Of a stretch of 64,000 nt of DNA, positions 39,320 to 51,201 are shown in pieces (position 1 is the stretch's first letter; each line of letters starts with the position of its first letter). Source of the DNA: Psettodes erumei (taxonomy: Eukaryota > Chordata > Actinopteri > Pleuronectiformes > Psettodidae). Location of the stretch: contig JAFBJZ010000371.1 of NCBI GenBank assembly GCA_016785225.1, positions 1,868,001 through 1,932,000 of the forward strand. The letters are read 5' to 3'. The notes under the pieces are model-generated. The model was not told where the DNA came from and did not search any database. It saw only the letters and a program-made list of their open reading frames with translations. Made by a program: the position numbers and the translations under genes.

Positions 39320-39831
39320 CATAATTCAACATTTTGGGAAATATGCCCATTCACTTTCTTCGATGAGAAATCAATATCACTGTTAACATCTGTACACAAC
39401 ATAAGATGCAGCCAAGGGCCAGTTAGTGAAGCTTTGTGTGAAAATGAAACAGGAGGAAATAGCTAGCCTGACTCTGTCCAAAGTTAACAAGATCTGCCTA
39501 CCAGCAGCTCCAAAGCTAATTAACATTAACAACATTGCTTCCTTGAATCCATACAAAGACTGTGCTGGCAAGCTAATGGATTCAAGGGTACCGAGATGTT
39601 AACATTTGAAGCCTGGTCGCAGATAGCCTATCGTTATTGAATGAAAGGAAGAACAGACCTGAGAACAAAATGCCACAAGAAGTAAATGGGCCAGAACTCA
39701 AAAAAAAAAGACAGAAGCTTAAGAGCACTAGCTAGGCGTACCAGCTACGGTATCCCCAAGGTACCAAACTTCTGGAGATACCCAACGCTCAGCAAAAAGT
39801 GCAACTGTTTCCCAAAATGTCAAATTATTTC
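39320..39831. mobile_element. Non-autonomous TIR element, near full length
   Basis: About 510 bp with inverted ends. The left end reads ATAATTCAACATTTTGGGAA; the right end, reverse-complemented, reads AATAATTTGACATTTTGGGA. The interior has the segments CAGGAGGAAATAGCTAGCC and CTGTCCAAAGTTAACAAGAT, then CTACCAGCAGCTCCAAAGCT. I recognise this pattern (GGAACAGTTCAACATTTTGGGAAA ends, split here for length; TTAGCTTAGCATAAAGACTG interior) as a very abundant repeat of percomorph fish genomes. No coding capacity, so it would be mobilised in trans. Family name not assigned. Confidence 0.7.
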
Positions 39832-40064
39832 CCGGCTAACATGCTTCTTATTTTTTTGTTGATCGTATTCTCAATTCACAGAATCTCATCTCGTCTTTTC
39901 TCAACTGTCACGCGGCAACTTGGGCTACACAGTAATATACATACAAACACCTCGATGTATATTTACTATGTTTAGTGAGAACAGCGTAGTGAGTTGTCAC
40001 TGGGGATGGAGTCAACTTTTACTATGTGGTAAAAACGCAAAACACAAACATGAGGGGGGAAAGA

Positions 40065-40111
40065 CAGAGAGAGAGAGAGCGAGAGAGAGGGAGAGAGAGA
40101 GAGAGAGAGAG
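40065..40111 (+). repeat. (GA)n microsatellite
   Basis: Imperfect GA array with a few GC/GG interruptions, embedded in a purine-rich stretch to about 40165. Confidence 0.9.
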
Positions 40112-43037
40112 GCAGAGAGACTATGAAATGGAAGAGAAAGAGAGAATGGCAGGGAGGAGGAGGTTGTGAAACAGTACAACATCAGACAGCCACTGGAACA
40201 TAACAACACAGAGAGAGACAAGTATTAGGAAAAATGGTTTAATATAGGAGACAGAAGCAAAAAACTGCATCACACAAGAACATACGTTTACAAAAATAAT
40301 TCTGACTGCTTCAGCTACACAGTTAGTTCACAGAGAAGGACAGAGAAACCGGAAAAATCTAAACAGCTAAAAGCAAAAAGTTTCTAATTAGTTGATCTCT
40401 TTATTAAACTAATACATTAATCCACTGAAGGTGACTAAATATTTCTATTCCTTCTTTTTCTATAATTGTCTTATTGTGTAGACGGCACAATACAGAAGTC
40501 AAATGAAACTTACCGCTGTTGTATAGACAAACTTGCTAGAACTATTTATAAAGCAAAAAAAAAAAAGAAAAAGAAAAGAAAGAAAGATCTGACACTCACC
40601 TACCCTCTGTTTTCGGAAAAAAGAAAGAACGAATCAAGAAAGGAAGGTAGAAAGAAAGAACAACACTCAAGTGAGGAAAAAGAAGTGAACGAAATAAAGC
40701 CAAAGATCTTCTAGAAAAATCTTATATCAAAAGCCAACTTTCTCGATGCCAGCTAGAAATCATACTCGGGGACCAGTCAGGGTCAGGCCACACCACCAGG
40801 CCAGACAGCTTTTTTTCTAAGATTTTTTTTTTGTTGTATCCTTTAATCTCCAGTATAAAAAATTCCACTGGTACAAAATGCATAAGTACAATCAGTTGTA
40901 GAAATAGGAAAGCCTGCATTTTTTGTACTTTTTAAATCCCATCCAGTGACAGATTTGAAGTGTTGTCAAACAAACATACATCACGCTTACAGGATCCACT
41001 GAAATGCATTGACTTTGGCTTCTCTCAAGACAATAACTTTGAAACTACTGAAAACCTTTTTAGAGAATCGAAAGGAACAGAAACAACAACAAAAAAGAAA
41101 AAAAAAACAAAATTTCGATAATTTCTACAGACAACAAGCTCTTTTTTTACGGCACAGAAAGAGAGAACACACAAAACATTTTTCCTCAGAAAACTTGACA
41201 TAAGCCATAATGCAAAGAAACGACAAGTTCAATTTTTTTTTGTCCTTTCAGATTTCATTGTTTGATAAATAGCACTTAAGATAATTAAGAAAGAAGGAGA
41301 ACAGAGAAGTGAACAGTGACGAGATAGAAAGATTACAACGAGCATCGGCGATGACAGCCCCTGAGGTGAGCCGCTCCACAGAAACTCTGCGTCTACGACC
41401 CTCTTGTGCTTCGACGTTTAGACAAAAGAAAAAGACGTAAAAGATGCTCCGCACCGGACGGTGCGACATCAGGCCGCGTGCAACTTGGCAATTTACGACA
41501 AAGTTTTTGGGACAAGGTTACGCAGCCTCCGCGCTTGACGAATAAAAAAAATTTCGTGAGCTGTGCGAGAGTGAGGTGAGGACGTGAAATGTGCAGTCGT
41601 GTAGTTTCTCGGATGTTTTTTTTTTTCGACACTGCGACGCAAAACCCACGCGCATGCCGGACGTGCTCGCGCGCTGGTCCGTTAACACTGACTGGACTGG
41701 GACTCCTCCCGCCCAGCTTCCGTACAGGTAGTTATGGCTGTTTGTGGCACTGCTCATGTGTGTACTGCATCAAGGAAAACAAAAAAAAAGTCTGCTTGCC
41801 TCCCTCCATGAGATCAGAGAAAAGTTTGGTATTGGGTTCGGCCTTCCGGAGGATAATGAAAGCTGTATTGCCTTCATCTCGGCTGCGGCTGTTGTTTTTG
41901 CCTGTGCGGACCTGCGGACGTGACCCCTTCCTCTCCGACCGACGAGCGCTTTATTTCCCCTGTCGCTATTCCAATAAGATGCCTCTCCGCGCAGCCCTGT
42001 TTCTAATAACCCCGGTTAGCCTGGGAGACAACAACCAGACGGAGAGCGGCATCCTTCAAACAGACGCCTCGCTCTCTCCCCTCCCTCCGCCGCTGAGAGG
42101 ACAAAAAAACGGCCATTTCAGCCTCTCCCGCTCTGGCCGACCGGACGAAATGGCGGGAAGAGCGAAGGCTTTTTTTTTGACGAGTGGGAGGTTAACTGTA
42201 CACAAACGTGAACCTGGACTTGGCACAAATCACCAACTGACTGACAACATCTTCTATTCTTATAATACTGATAACAACGCTCCCTGGTTAAGGCGACTGG
42301 TGAGCTTCTTGTAGAAAATAATGCTGCCTTTTTCTTTTTTTTTTTTTTTTGCAGACCGTAAACTAGGCTTTCAGGGATGGGGAAAGGGGGCAGTTGAATA
42401 GACTGACAACATTGTGCCATGTAAACGGCTTGACTATGAGAATGTCGTTAACACACTTTGGCATTTTAACATGATTTTGGCCCATTACACCACAAGACAA
42501 CCACTTAAAAAAATGGGAAAGTATAAGTTCAGCAACAAACTCAAACTAGTAAAAACTTGCTCTGGACCGTCCGGACCCCTCGCGTTTCAACTCTCCTGAC
42601 GCGGCGTGTGCTTTTTTTTTTTTTTTCCCCTCAAAAGATCGAGGCCTGTTTGTGAAATGAGCGATTCTTGCCCTGTGCTTACATCATGAAAGCGAGCGCG
42701 CCCGTCTGCGGTGATAACACAACAAAAGTAATGAACCTCGCCGTCTAAAGACAAACGACAGCGGCTACAACTCCAAAATGTTTTGAACCCATCAGAAGGG
42801 ATAAGAAGGATCTGGAGAAATAAGGCTTTGCGTATGACTCTCACCTCCAATTTTTGTTTTTGTGCGGCCGAGGACAGAAAACAATCAAAAACGATGTATA
42901 TACTGAAGCCTGACGTCTGTGTTTGTGTCTGTGTGTGCGAGATACTAATAGAGGAGAGAGCAGGAGTGCAAAGATCTGTGGTAAGGCTTTGATAAATCAA
43001 ACGGCTGTACAATGGCTAAAAATATCAGTGCGTGATT

Positions 43038-43040
<3 letters not shown>

Positions 43041-43079
<39 letters not shown>
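43041..43079 (+). repeat. (GT)n microsatellite
   Basis: Perfect GT run of 39 nt. On the celf2 strand it is CA-repeat, a type of sequence bound by hnRNP L. Confidence 0.95.
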
Positions 43080-43082
<3 letters not shown>

Positions 43083-44349
43083 ACGCTGGCGGGCTGTAGC
43101 GGTTTGCTGTAGAGGCTTTTCACACTCAGGGGCTCTCACGCACAACAACAAAGTAAACTGTGAGGTCTGCACGAGAGAGTGTGTGTGTATGTGTGTGTGC
43201 GTGCGTCTATGTGTGTGCATGTATATAGATATATATATATATGACACATGGGCACTTTTTTTTTTTTTTACATCTCTTACAAAGAAAAAAGCAAACATGA
43301 CATTTTCAGGCAACAAGACCACAGAATAGCAAGTTAACAAACTCTTTTTTAAATCTATATTTTAAATATGAGGGATCCATACAAAACACTTATAATAAAA
43401 TACCCATGTTATCAAATAATTTCACAAGAAATACACTGACGCGCTAGGCAGGAAGTACCTTCAGAATTTGGCACTAAACTCCACTGATCTTGTCTTTTTT
43501 TCTTTATAAGACATTTTGCTGAACAACAAAACACATCTAAATATTGTTTCCCACGAGAGAAATAAAATAATAATGACATTGATGCTTCACAAGCTGACAT
43601 TATATATATATAGATATATTTATATTTATATATATTTTTAGGAATTTTATATAGCTAATTAACCAACAAGAAATTTAGCAAATAGGGACTCCTTAAAAAA
43701 GAAGAAAAATAAAAGAAAAAAAGTAACTATTATAGTAATATGAAAGGCTTTGTCTATTGTTCAAGTAAACTGATTTTTTAGTCTTCTCTTGAAAAACATG
43801 AGACATTTAAGACCGTTAGACTTGTGATGAAACCACAACTAAACTCACAAGAAGCACCGACGTTAACGCGGGTTACAGGTATCTTAGTATTTTTTTTCCT
43901 CTATACATTTAAACAGTAGAAAATATAGGTCATTTCATCATGTGCATTTAAACCACGGATTGTCTATCTGTGAGTCAGTTCAGCAAAAGGTGACACAAGT
44001 AGGTAGCATTTCTCCCCCCCAAACAGGGCAAATGTCTTTTTTTATTTTTACCTTTAAACTACTCTAGAAAAAAGTGGTTCTATATATAGACTTTGAATGA
44101 GAAACAGAGCCACTTAAAATGGCCTTATCAAAAAACTTTACACTGCCTGAAAAATGTAAAAACCATTAGAGAGCTCTGAGAGAGTCTAATATTGATCAGA
44201 CAGTTTTTATTCAAAACTGTTTGGAAGTAGTCTTATTTCTCAGAGAAACTGGCACGGACTGCTTCTGGCCCGCGCTCTGTTTTTCATCGGCACCAGAAGC
44301 AAGGTGACGCGCCAATTCCTGTAGTGAACTTTCAAGTTTACTTTAAATG

Positions 44350-44404
44350 AAGAAGAAGAAGAAAACAAAAAACTGACATAAAGAAGAAGAAGAAGAAGAA
44401 GAAG
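44350..44404 (+). repeat. GAA trinucleotide repeats
   Basis: Two blocks of GAA units (44350-44363 and 44381-44404) separated by A-rich sequence; UUC repeats on the celf2 strand. Confidence 0.85.
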
Positions 44405-45101
44405 GAACAAAAAAATGCAAGAAAACATACTGAATGGAAGTCACTTTGCCACAGGTTGTTTGTTTTTTTTTTCTCCAAAAAGAACATTTGTTTTTCCATA
44501 AAAATCTTAGTCTTTTTTAGTTTTTTCATATGAATGCAGCTTTATATATTTTTCACATTGATTAATTTTTTCCCCCACCCCCTTCCTTATCGCCTCCCTC
44601 CCTCCCTCCCTTCTTGAAACCCTCCCGGAAAACAGATCCAAATGAGGTCACATGCAAAAACCAAAAAAAAAACCCCAAAAGAACAAAAAACACAAAAAGA
44701 ACCAAAAAAAAAAAAGAAAAATCATAAAAATCAAAGTCCAAAAAAGCGAAAAGTTCAAAAGGTCAGTAGGCGACGGAGGAGGAGGAAGAGGAGAACCAGG
44801 TTATGATCAGGTGAGCTCGGAAAGACATCAGAAAAAACAATGACGGGAAAGGAGGAGGACGATGACACTTTTTTTTGTTTGGTGGGGATTTTTTGTTTTT
44901 TCGTTTATAAAGTTTTTTTGTTTGGACGCCACGGAGACATGCTAGGCAAACGATGAGCTAACAGGCATGGAGATGGGTTGTTCTAAAAGGGGGAAAGAAA
45001 AAACAGGGGAGAGGAGAGAGTTACACACAGAGAGCCAGAGCACCACACCACTACAGCATTTTTTATAAAATCAGGAGAAACAACAACAGCAACAACAAAC
45101 A

Positions 45102-45116
45102 ACAAACAAACAAACA
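45102..45116 (-). promoter_or_regulatory. GU-rich element (UGUUUGUUUGU) in celf2 3' UTR
   Basis: The minus strand contains two overlapping perfect copies of UGUUUGUUUGU (45102-45112 and 45106-45116) inside a longer UUGUUG stretch (45080-45122). This 11-mer is the published GU-rich element bound by CELF1-type proteins and linked to mRNA decay. Presence is seen directly; its function here is inferred and depends on the region being transcribed. Confidence 0.5.
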
Positions 45117-45239
45117 ACAACAATGCAAACTGGCAGAACAGCAACACCACTCACTGATTTCATTGGCAATTTTTTTAGCTTTGATTTTGTTGTTTTTTTG
45201 TAATATAAAATGATATTAATGTTATAGGTCTATACTAAC

Positions 45240-45270
45240 AGGCAACAACAACAACAACAACAACACACAA

Positions 45271-45301
<31 letters not shown>
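45240..45301 (-). promoter_or_regulatory. Second UG/UUG-repeat block in celf2 3' UTR
   Basis: The plus strand shows (CAA)n followed by CACAAACACACGCGCGC and (AC)n. In the transcript this reads (UG)n, CGCGCGUG, UGUUUGUGUG, then UUG repeats, a CELF-type binding composition. Same caveat as the element at 45102. Confidence 0.4.
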
Positions 45302-47027
45302 GTCACCCATTCATACACACGTACACAAAAAACAGAGAGCACCCAAAGCTTTATCCATCAGTTCTCAGATGGATGTTGTCATTTGGGAGAAAATAGTTGT
45401 ACTTTTTTGGGAGGGGTAGGGGGTGGGTCTTTTCATTTCTCTCAATTTTAAAATGTCTTAAGTCTTTGAAACGGTGGGTGGGGGGGGGCTACAAACAAAA
45501 AAAAAACATTTAAAACAAAAAATAACAACAAAAAAAAGAAAAAAGGCGTAAAAACGCGAGGAAAAAGGTAGAAATTTGACAAGTGAAGAAGTAGTCCCAC
45601 TACTGATGGAGAGAGGGAGGGAGGGGAAATAAGAGAGAGAGATGGGTGAATGGATGGGTGGATGAACAGCACAGAGAAGTGAAATGTGTGTGTGTGGATG
45701 AGTAAATGACGTGGGTGGAGGAGGGGGGGGAGTGTGGTTTGAATGGCAGCGGAGTGTGCTGTGATTTGTGGTTTCTGCACTGAAAAAACATGAAAAACAC
45801 CGGAGAACCCAGTTCCACGAGACTTCTCCACAAGGGTCTATTTTAATGATGCTGTATACTTTATAGGAGTCCAATAACTTAACGATAGGAAATAAATAAA
45901 ATCCTTTTTTTTCATCTGAGGCAGTAAAAATGTTGTATAAAAATAGAACTGCTTTTTTTACAAATAAAATTTACAGGCCTGTGGCTTTCTGTACTTTGAA
46001 TTATTTTTTTTTTTAAATCTCTCAACAAACATCAAGTATTTTCAGTTACCCCCTTAACCCATAAACTCTTTTATTAGTAGTATTATTTATTGTAGCCTTC
46101 ATCAAATTCTGGATGTTATTTTGAAAATGTTCTACATGCTGTAATATCCATTTCACAACAAAGACCAATGTGATCTGACCAAGAAAAGTAGTTACTAATT
46201 ATTTTTTTTTATCTTCTGAGAAATAAAAAAACTGTTCTTTATTTTCACATAAATAATAAGACAGCTGGAGTGTGTATGTGTTATTTTTTTCTTCATCTTG
46301 TGGTGGTGGAGTGTAGCTATATGGCAGGCTGATGTTGCCACTAAGTTTACTGTAAAGAGGCCACTAACATTTTTGCAGCCTTTGCTCCCGGGTTGCCAGC
46401 AGGCATAGAGGGGTTTTGGAGAAGCAGCGGCGGCCTGCAACCAACTCCGCGGAGGTCAAAGGTCGAATGTGCATATTGGCGTTTGCGTAAAAAAAAAAAA
46501 AAAATGGAACCCTTCGCCAGGCCTCAGGTTCACATTGAGAGAGAGAGAGAGGAAAAAAAAATAAAAATCATCATGGCTCCTTTGTCTGTACCTCGGTTCT
46601 GGCTGTGACTAGTCCTCAAAAATGTATAAATAATCACTAAAAAGGAAAAAAAATTAAATAACTTTTAAGACCTTTAAAAAAAGCTACCCAGGATAGCTAC
46701 TTCCTTCCATTGTAAAAAAAAAAACAGAAAAAAATTGCACAAAATAATGACGGTAATGGAAGCGTTCATGTGTGTCAAAAAAATTGTAATAAATAATAAT
46801 AGTTGAAAGCTAACAAAAAAAATCCTCAAAAAAAGCAAGAAAAACAAGAAAAAAAAACAAGGCGTGTGTGTCTCCCTCAGGGTGGTTGTAGGTCGTCTCC
46901 CCCTCCCTCCCTTCCCTCCCCTCTAACCCCCCCACCCTCCCCAGTCCCTGTGTAGAGAGGTCGTGGCTCGGTTTGCTGTTTGCTTTTTTTTTTTTTCATT
47001 TTCATTTTCATTTGTTTTCGTGGGGGG

Positions 47028-47034
47028 ACTTACC
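47028..47034 (-). other. Consensus 5' splice site just after the celf2 stop
   Basis: On the minus strand CTAGG|GTAAGT starts 45 nt after the TGA, a full match to the donor consensus. If used, a 3' UTR intron would be removed while the exon junction stays under the usual 50-55 nt distance that triggers nonsense-mediated decay. Whether it is used is unknown. Confidence 0.4.
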
Positions 47035-47078
47035 CTAGCAGTGCTAACATGGGGAGCAGATAGACCCTAGTGCTAAGA

Positions 47079-47206
47079 TCAGTACGGTTTGCTGTCGTTC
47101 TTGGAGCGCTTCAGCTGCACCTTCAGCCGCTTCATGCCGATCTGGAAGCCGTTCATGGCCTGGATGGCTGCCTGCGCCGACACTGGATTGTCGTAGCTGA
47201 CGAAGC
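47079..47206 (-). CDS. celf2: celf2 last coding exon, C-terminal half of RRM3 and stop
   Basis: 128 coding nt from acceptor CCCCGCAG|GCTTC to TGA at 47079-47081. Encodes the rest of RNP1 (GFVSYDN), then PVSAQAAIQAMNGFQIGMKR, LKVQLKRSKNDSKPY and stop. This is the invariant C-terminus of CELF1/CELF2; IQAMNG matches CELF2 (CELF1 has IQSMNG). The basic tail KRSKNDSKPY follows the last beta strand of RRM3 and is part of the nuclear-localisation region of the family. The coding exons in the window add up to 897 nt, 298 residues plus stop, with no frameshift or premature stop. Confidence 0.98.
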
Positions 47207-49498
47207 CTGCGGGGAAGCCACAGAAAAGTGGAGAGTTGAGTGAAAAAACACGGGTCGAGAAGAATGTGACAACATGGCACTTTTCCAGTTCACATTTAAC
47301 ATGCGAGAAGCTGTAATTTAATTAATTATTGAATGAATTGAATTAATGTTATATAAATAAAGATTGGCTTTGAATACTGTTTCAGTTACATCATACTAAC
47401 ATATAGGTTTAGCAATATTACAATTGGTCCACTTGGATAAAAAGGAGCTATGCATATGCAATTTGTATCTGGTTTCGCTTGTTAGCGAACTGTTAGATAC
47501 GTTCACACTATAGCACACATACAGTACTATGCTGAAGTAGTACCATTGAAGTAGTACATGAATTTCTCCCTGTTTTAACAATGCAGTTCTGCAGTTCTTC
47601 CCATTTTGTAGCATTAGTCCTAGCCCCATTTGTGTAACGTAACATACGTTGGACTTAGTAAGATTTAGGTAAGTATAAAGAATAAGACATTTAACCAAAA
47701 TTAAAAACAGATGGAGTATAAGTGTAGCTAATGTGTTAGCTAATATAGCTTGAAAGCACATGTGTAAAGAGACCCGTGGTATTATTTATGAAGCGTCTCT
47801 TCAGTCAACATCTCAAATAAAGCTCATTTCTCCCCATCAGATGTCACTTTGCTTCAGTTCTGAATGATTTTCATGAATTCTATCATTGTTTTGTGCCAAA
47901 AGCAGATTTACCTCCAATTCTGGCCTACAATATAAAACACGGGTGGAGACCAATAACCTTCTACTTGGTGGGTCTTGTTTACTTCCAGCAACTATGCTGC
48001 TTCGAAATTCAGCGGAATAACAAACTGATGTTGAAATGCTACACCAGGTGCCCTCACCACGTTGTCTCACCAGGTGTCTTGAGATCTGATTTATCGGGAT
48101 TACATTTACACCTACATTAAAAATACACCTCTGGTACACGATAAGAAAAGATTAAGCTTTAATGACTCCGGCGAGGAAGGCGAGGGTTGTTGCATCAACA
48201 AAATAATGAAAGGATAAAGCTAGGTAAAATGGAATAACAGTAAGACAAATAGAGGAGGCACTTTCAACGTGAGGCATCATGAGCCTGCAAAGTAAGTGCA
48301 CTACAAATCCTGAGTCAAGTGCTATAAATTTGAAAAAGAAATGATGGAAAGCACAATAAAACCACATTATCTGCTTTCGTCCAGCAACCTGTCAAAGGCC
48401 ACCGAGAGTCAAAATGTCAAAATAAAAGTGTTTTGGAGCAGACAGTGAGCTTATACTGTGTTTTATTTTTCTCCTGTCTCCCACAAAGTCATTTTCATGC
48501 ACACTTCACTTCCCCCTGTAACATTTGCAACCTCCCAAACTGACAGTAAACTCCTCGCCTCGCTTGTCTCACACATCCATCCTCACAACCCATTTTCTGA
48601 CAAGTATCAGACAAGTTTGTGTGCTGTTCCTTCCTGGTTTCCATGCTTGATTTATTTCTGGTTGCCTTAGTTGCTACATGAAAAATGGAGATGCATTATA
48701 TTCAGGTTTTGTTGTTGACATGGGCAAATGTGACATATTTTATGCATTTCAGACCATGTCTGAAGCATTTTTTTTTTTTACTGCGTCTGCTCAACAGGCT
48801 TCATACCCTGTTTAAAGAAACCCCCTCCTGTCCCAGCTGGACAACCCATGAAACCTGAATGTCGTCACTAAATAAATCATGGTGGAGTAACTACGCCTGT
48901 TGCAACCTGGAGGACGTCCTGCAGCCCACACTGAAGGATTCAGGTAATCCACATCAACTCCGTAAGTCTGGGAATATAACTTGACCGCTTTGTAAAGTAA
49001 CGAAATGAGTACCACTTTACAAACTTTTCCAGGCACCTTGTTCAGAGTAAACAGAACCCCCACTGGATGCTAATAATCTAAACCCACAAGAAACTGGCAA
49101 TGACCTATTTTAGTCTTCCACTGCCCATTTCGCGACAAACTTCCCAATAGTAATCTTGAATACGCTTGACTGAAAATTTGCTGAATGCACCATTATCTTT
49201 TGAGAGGAGGGTCTCGTCACGTTCATGTCATACGGTAGACGGTAGAATTGTTTGCGCATAATCTTTCACGACCGCTGATGCGAGGCATCCTAAAATATTT
49301 TGCATCAAAGTCACATTCCCATATGACACGAGACGGGCTTTAGGTTGACTCTGGTGGGCTTTACGTTTCAGAGAACCCAGTCACAGAACTGGGACACAGC
49401 TGGTAAAGAAAAAGAACATATTACTGCAGGCATTCGTGTTTGTCTCCCATTTTCGGGAGCTCACACTGACGCCTGTGCCGCCGCTGTTGCTGCCGTAC
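47207..49498 (-). other. celf2: celf2 last coding intron (2292 nt)
   Basis: Bounded by GTACGG and CCCCGCAG. Moderately AT-rich. A minus-strand open frame at 48812-49063 has no protein I recognise and no convincing splice context. Otherwise nothing is seen. Confidence 0.85.
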
Positions 49499-49642
49499 CG
49501 AAGCACTTGCTAAGGTTTGTCTGTTTGTCGATGAAGACTTTGGCAGAGACCACGTTTCCGAAAGGCATGAACATCTGCAGTATGTCCTGGTCTCCAAACT
49601 CCTGGGGCAGGTGGTAGATGAACAGGTTGGCGCCTTCGGGAC
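49499..49642 (-). CDS. celf2: celf2 exon, N-terminal half of RRM3
   Basis: A 144-nt exon with acceptor CCGCCAG|GTCCC and donor CTTCG|GTACGG. It encodes PEGANLFIYHLPQEFGDQDI, LQMFMPFGNVVSAKVFIDKQ and TNLSKCF. This is the start of the third RNA-recognition motif: RNP2 is LFIYHL, and RNP1 (KCFGFVSY) is split by the intron within the Gly codon. GDQDILQMF fits CELF2 (CELF1 has DLLQMF). RRM3 binds UGU-containing RNA. NVVSAKVF here is NVISAKVF in mammalian CELF2, a conservative change. Confidence 0.97.
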
Positions 49643-50838
49643 CTGGCGGGATGAGATGCAGAGCGAGCGTCGGGTCAGTGGATTTTTTTTTTTTTTTATT
49701 CATTTAAAAGCAAAACCGCAGGAGAGGGAACACTGCATTGTGGCAACTGGCACTGCTGTGCTGTCGTCATAGGAACAGAGCTGAAGCACGCCGCTTAGCA
49801 CAATATTGCATGACCTTGAGTTTGTTATTGCTTTTAAACAACATTCTGCAATTGTGCTGAACATTACACAAAGATGAAAGCTTTTGGTTTTCATTTAATG
49901 ATTATATTTCTGCTTACCACTAACAAAACTAATCCCCTGCTCTCTCGTGTTTGATTCATTCATTCTTTCAGCTTTATGTTGACCCCACCCCCCTTATTTT
50001 TTTTTTATCACACATTCTAATAACCCCAACAGGTCAGATCCCCGAGTCATTAAACATACCCTCCATTACTAAGCAATGTTTTGTCTCCTTGGAGGGTTTT
50101 GAACTCTTGGAATGGACCGTCAAAGAGGAGAAAGCATCTTTACAAATTTATCTTTGTTGGAAGCTGAGATGAGAGGCACACAAACAAATAGGACGTGGCT
50201 CTGTTTGTTTTACCAGACATTTCATCATCCGGTTTGTATTCAGTGCTGTCTGTTTAAAGCTTTTGGGCAAATTTAACTTGAGCCGTGAGGTTCTTGATGA
50301 GAGTTGCACTCTGCAACGGCACTGATACACACTCTAATCAATTTTACATTTCCTCTTTCACAATATAATAAAACTAGATGTACAATTATCAACAAAACTA
50401 TTGATATATTCATAGAGAGATCTGATTAAACATGTCTCAGAATTAGTCCTTATCAAATTAATCTTGGCTGTAAATTATAAATAGTAAAAATCTTTCAAAC
50501 TGAGTAGTATTAAATTTTTTTTATTTTTTAAAATAATTTCTTTTGATTTGACTTTGAACCTTCAGATACATTCAGATGCTTTGTTCCAGGTAATAAAGTG
50601 TATCTTTTACGAGAGCTTTAAAGCTGAGGTGATACTGATCTAAAATACATACTCACCACATAATCACCACTACACTGGCTGCAGCTTTTTATTAGGAAAA
50701 TAAAATCCTCCAAGGTTTGAGCTGCAGCTGAGTTTCTCATTATGTCTACTCGCCGTTCTTCAGAGCGACTCCTGGAGGAAGCACTGACTCCGGGTCTGTG
50801 AGACCTTCCCACTGAGCAGCAGCGATGCGCTCACTCAC
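49643..50838 (-). other. celf2: celf2 intron (1196 nt)
   Basis: Bounded by GTGAGT and CCCGCCAG|GT. AT-rich with no coding exon seen. Confidence 0.85.
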
Positions 50839-51036
50839 CCTCTTTCTGGCTGCCGGCGGCCCCTTGCTGCTGCAGCAGGGACTGGCTGTAGAGGGTGGGC
50901 AGCGCGGCGGCGGCGTACTGCTGGATCCCTGAGTAAGCCTGCGTCAGCGCGTCCATGGTGCCCGCCGTCCCGTTGGTGAGCCCTGCCCCGCCCAGGCCTC
51001 CGTTTAGAGCCGCCATACCTGAGAGCATTTGAGCAA
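50839..51036 (-). CDS. celf2: celf2 exon with alternative 3' splice site (VAQMLS)
   Basis: Long form 198 nt, from acceptor GTAAAG|TTGCTC; short form 180 nt (50839-51018), from CTCTCAG|GTATGG. The 18 extra bases encode VAQMLS when the upstream donor is used. The common part reads MAALNGGLGGAGLTNGTAGT, MDALTQAYSGIQQYAAAALP and TLYSQSLLQQQGAAGSQKE, ending in phase 1 at GAGG|GTGAGT. This is the CELF2 pattern (GLTNGTAGTMDALTQAYSG, SQSLLQQQ); CELF1 has GLSNGTGSTMEALTQ and LYNQNLLTQQ. The exon covers the end of the divergent domain just before RRM3. All four donor/acceptor pairings keep the frame. Confidence 0.96.
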
Positions 51037-51114
51037 CTTTACATAAAACCCAACAATAAAGAAAGAAGAGTGCACTTACTCATTAGCGCTCCCACTGAAG
51101 GTTGTGTTTTAAAC

Positions 51115-51170
51115 CACACACACACACACACACACACATTAACACGCACATTGACGCGTACATAACTGAC

Positions 51171-51199
<29 letters not shown>
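51115..51199 (-). promoter_or_regulatory. UG-repeat block upstream of alternative celf2 3' splice sites
   Basis: The plus strand shows (CA)12 at 51115-51138 and (CA)14 at 51171-51199, so the celf2 pre-mRNA carries UG repeats. They lie about 80-160 nt upstream of the distal acceptor (exon edge 51036). Flanking bases out to about 51300 are also UGU-rich in the transcript. CELF proteins are known to bind UG and UGU repeats and to regulate nearby splice sites. A role in controlling this gene's own alternative acceptor is inference. Confidence 0.5.

Positions 51200-51201
<2 letters not shown>

Larger units (their letters stand above)
40400..47078 (-). other. celf2: Putative long celf2 3' UTR (distal end uncertain)
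   Basis: Begins directly after the TGA. The transcript strand is U-rich, with many T runs, GU-rich elements and UGUU repeats, and no coding exon, as expected of the long 3' UTRs of CELF2 genes. AATAAA hexamers on this strand are at 46238-46243, 46086-46091, 46070-46075, 44206-44211, 44041-44046 and 40400-40405; any could serve as a poly(A) signal, so the 40400 limit is only the furthest candidate. Microsatellites inside include (GT)n at 43041-43079 and GAA repeats at 44350-44404. TA-rich sequence lies at 43600-43640. Some distal sequence may be intergenic rather than transcribed. Confidence 0.45.

Noticed and set aside
41518..41757. 79-codon minus-strand frame MSSATNSHNYLYGSWAGG... after a good acceptor
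   Set aside because: Lies in the putative celf2 3' UTR, long after the stop; no recognised protein. The acceptor is noted only in connection with the donor at 47033.
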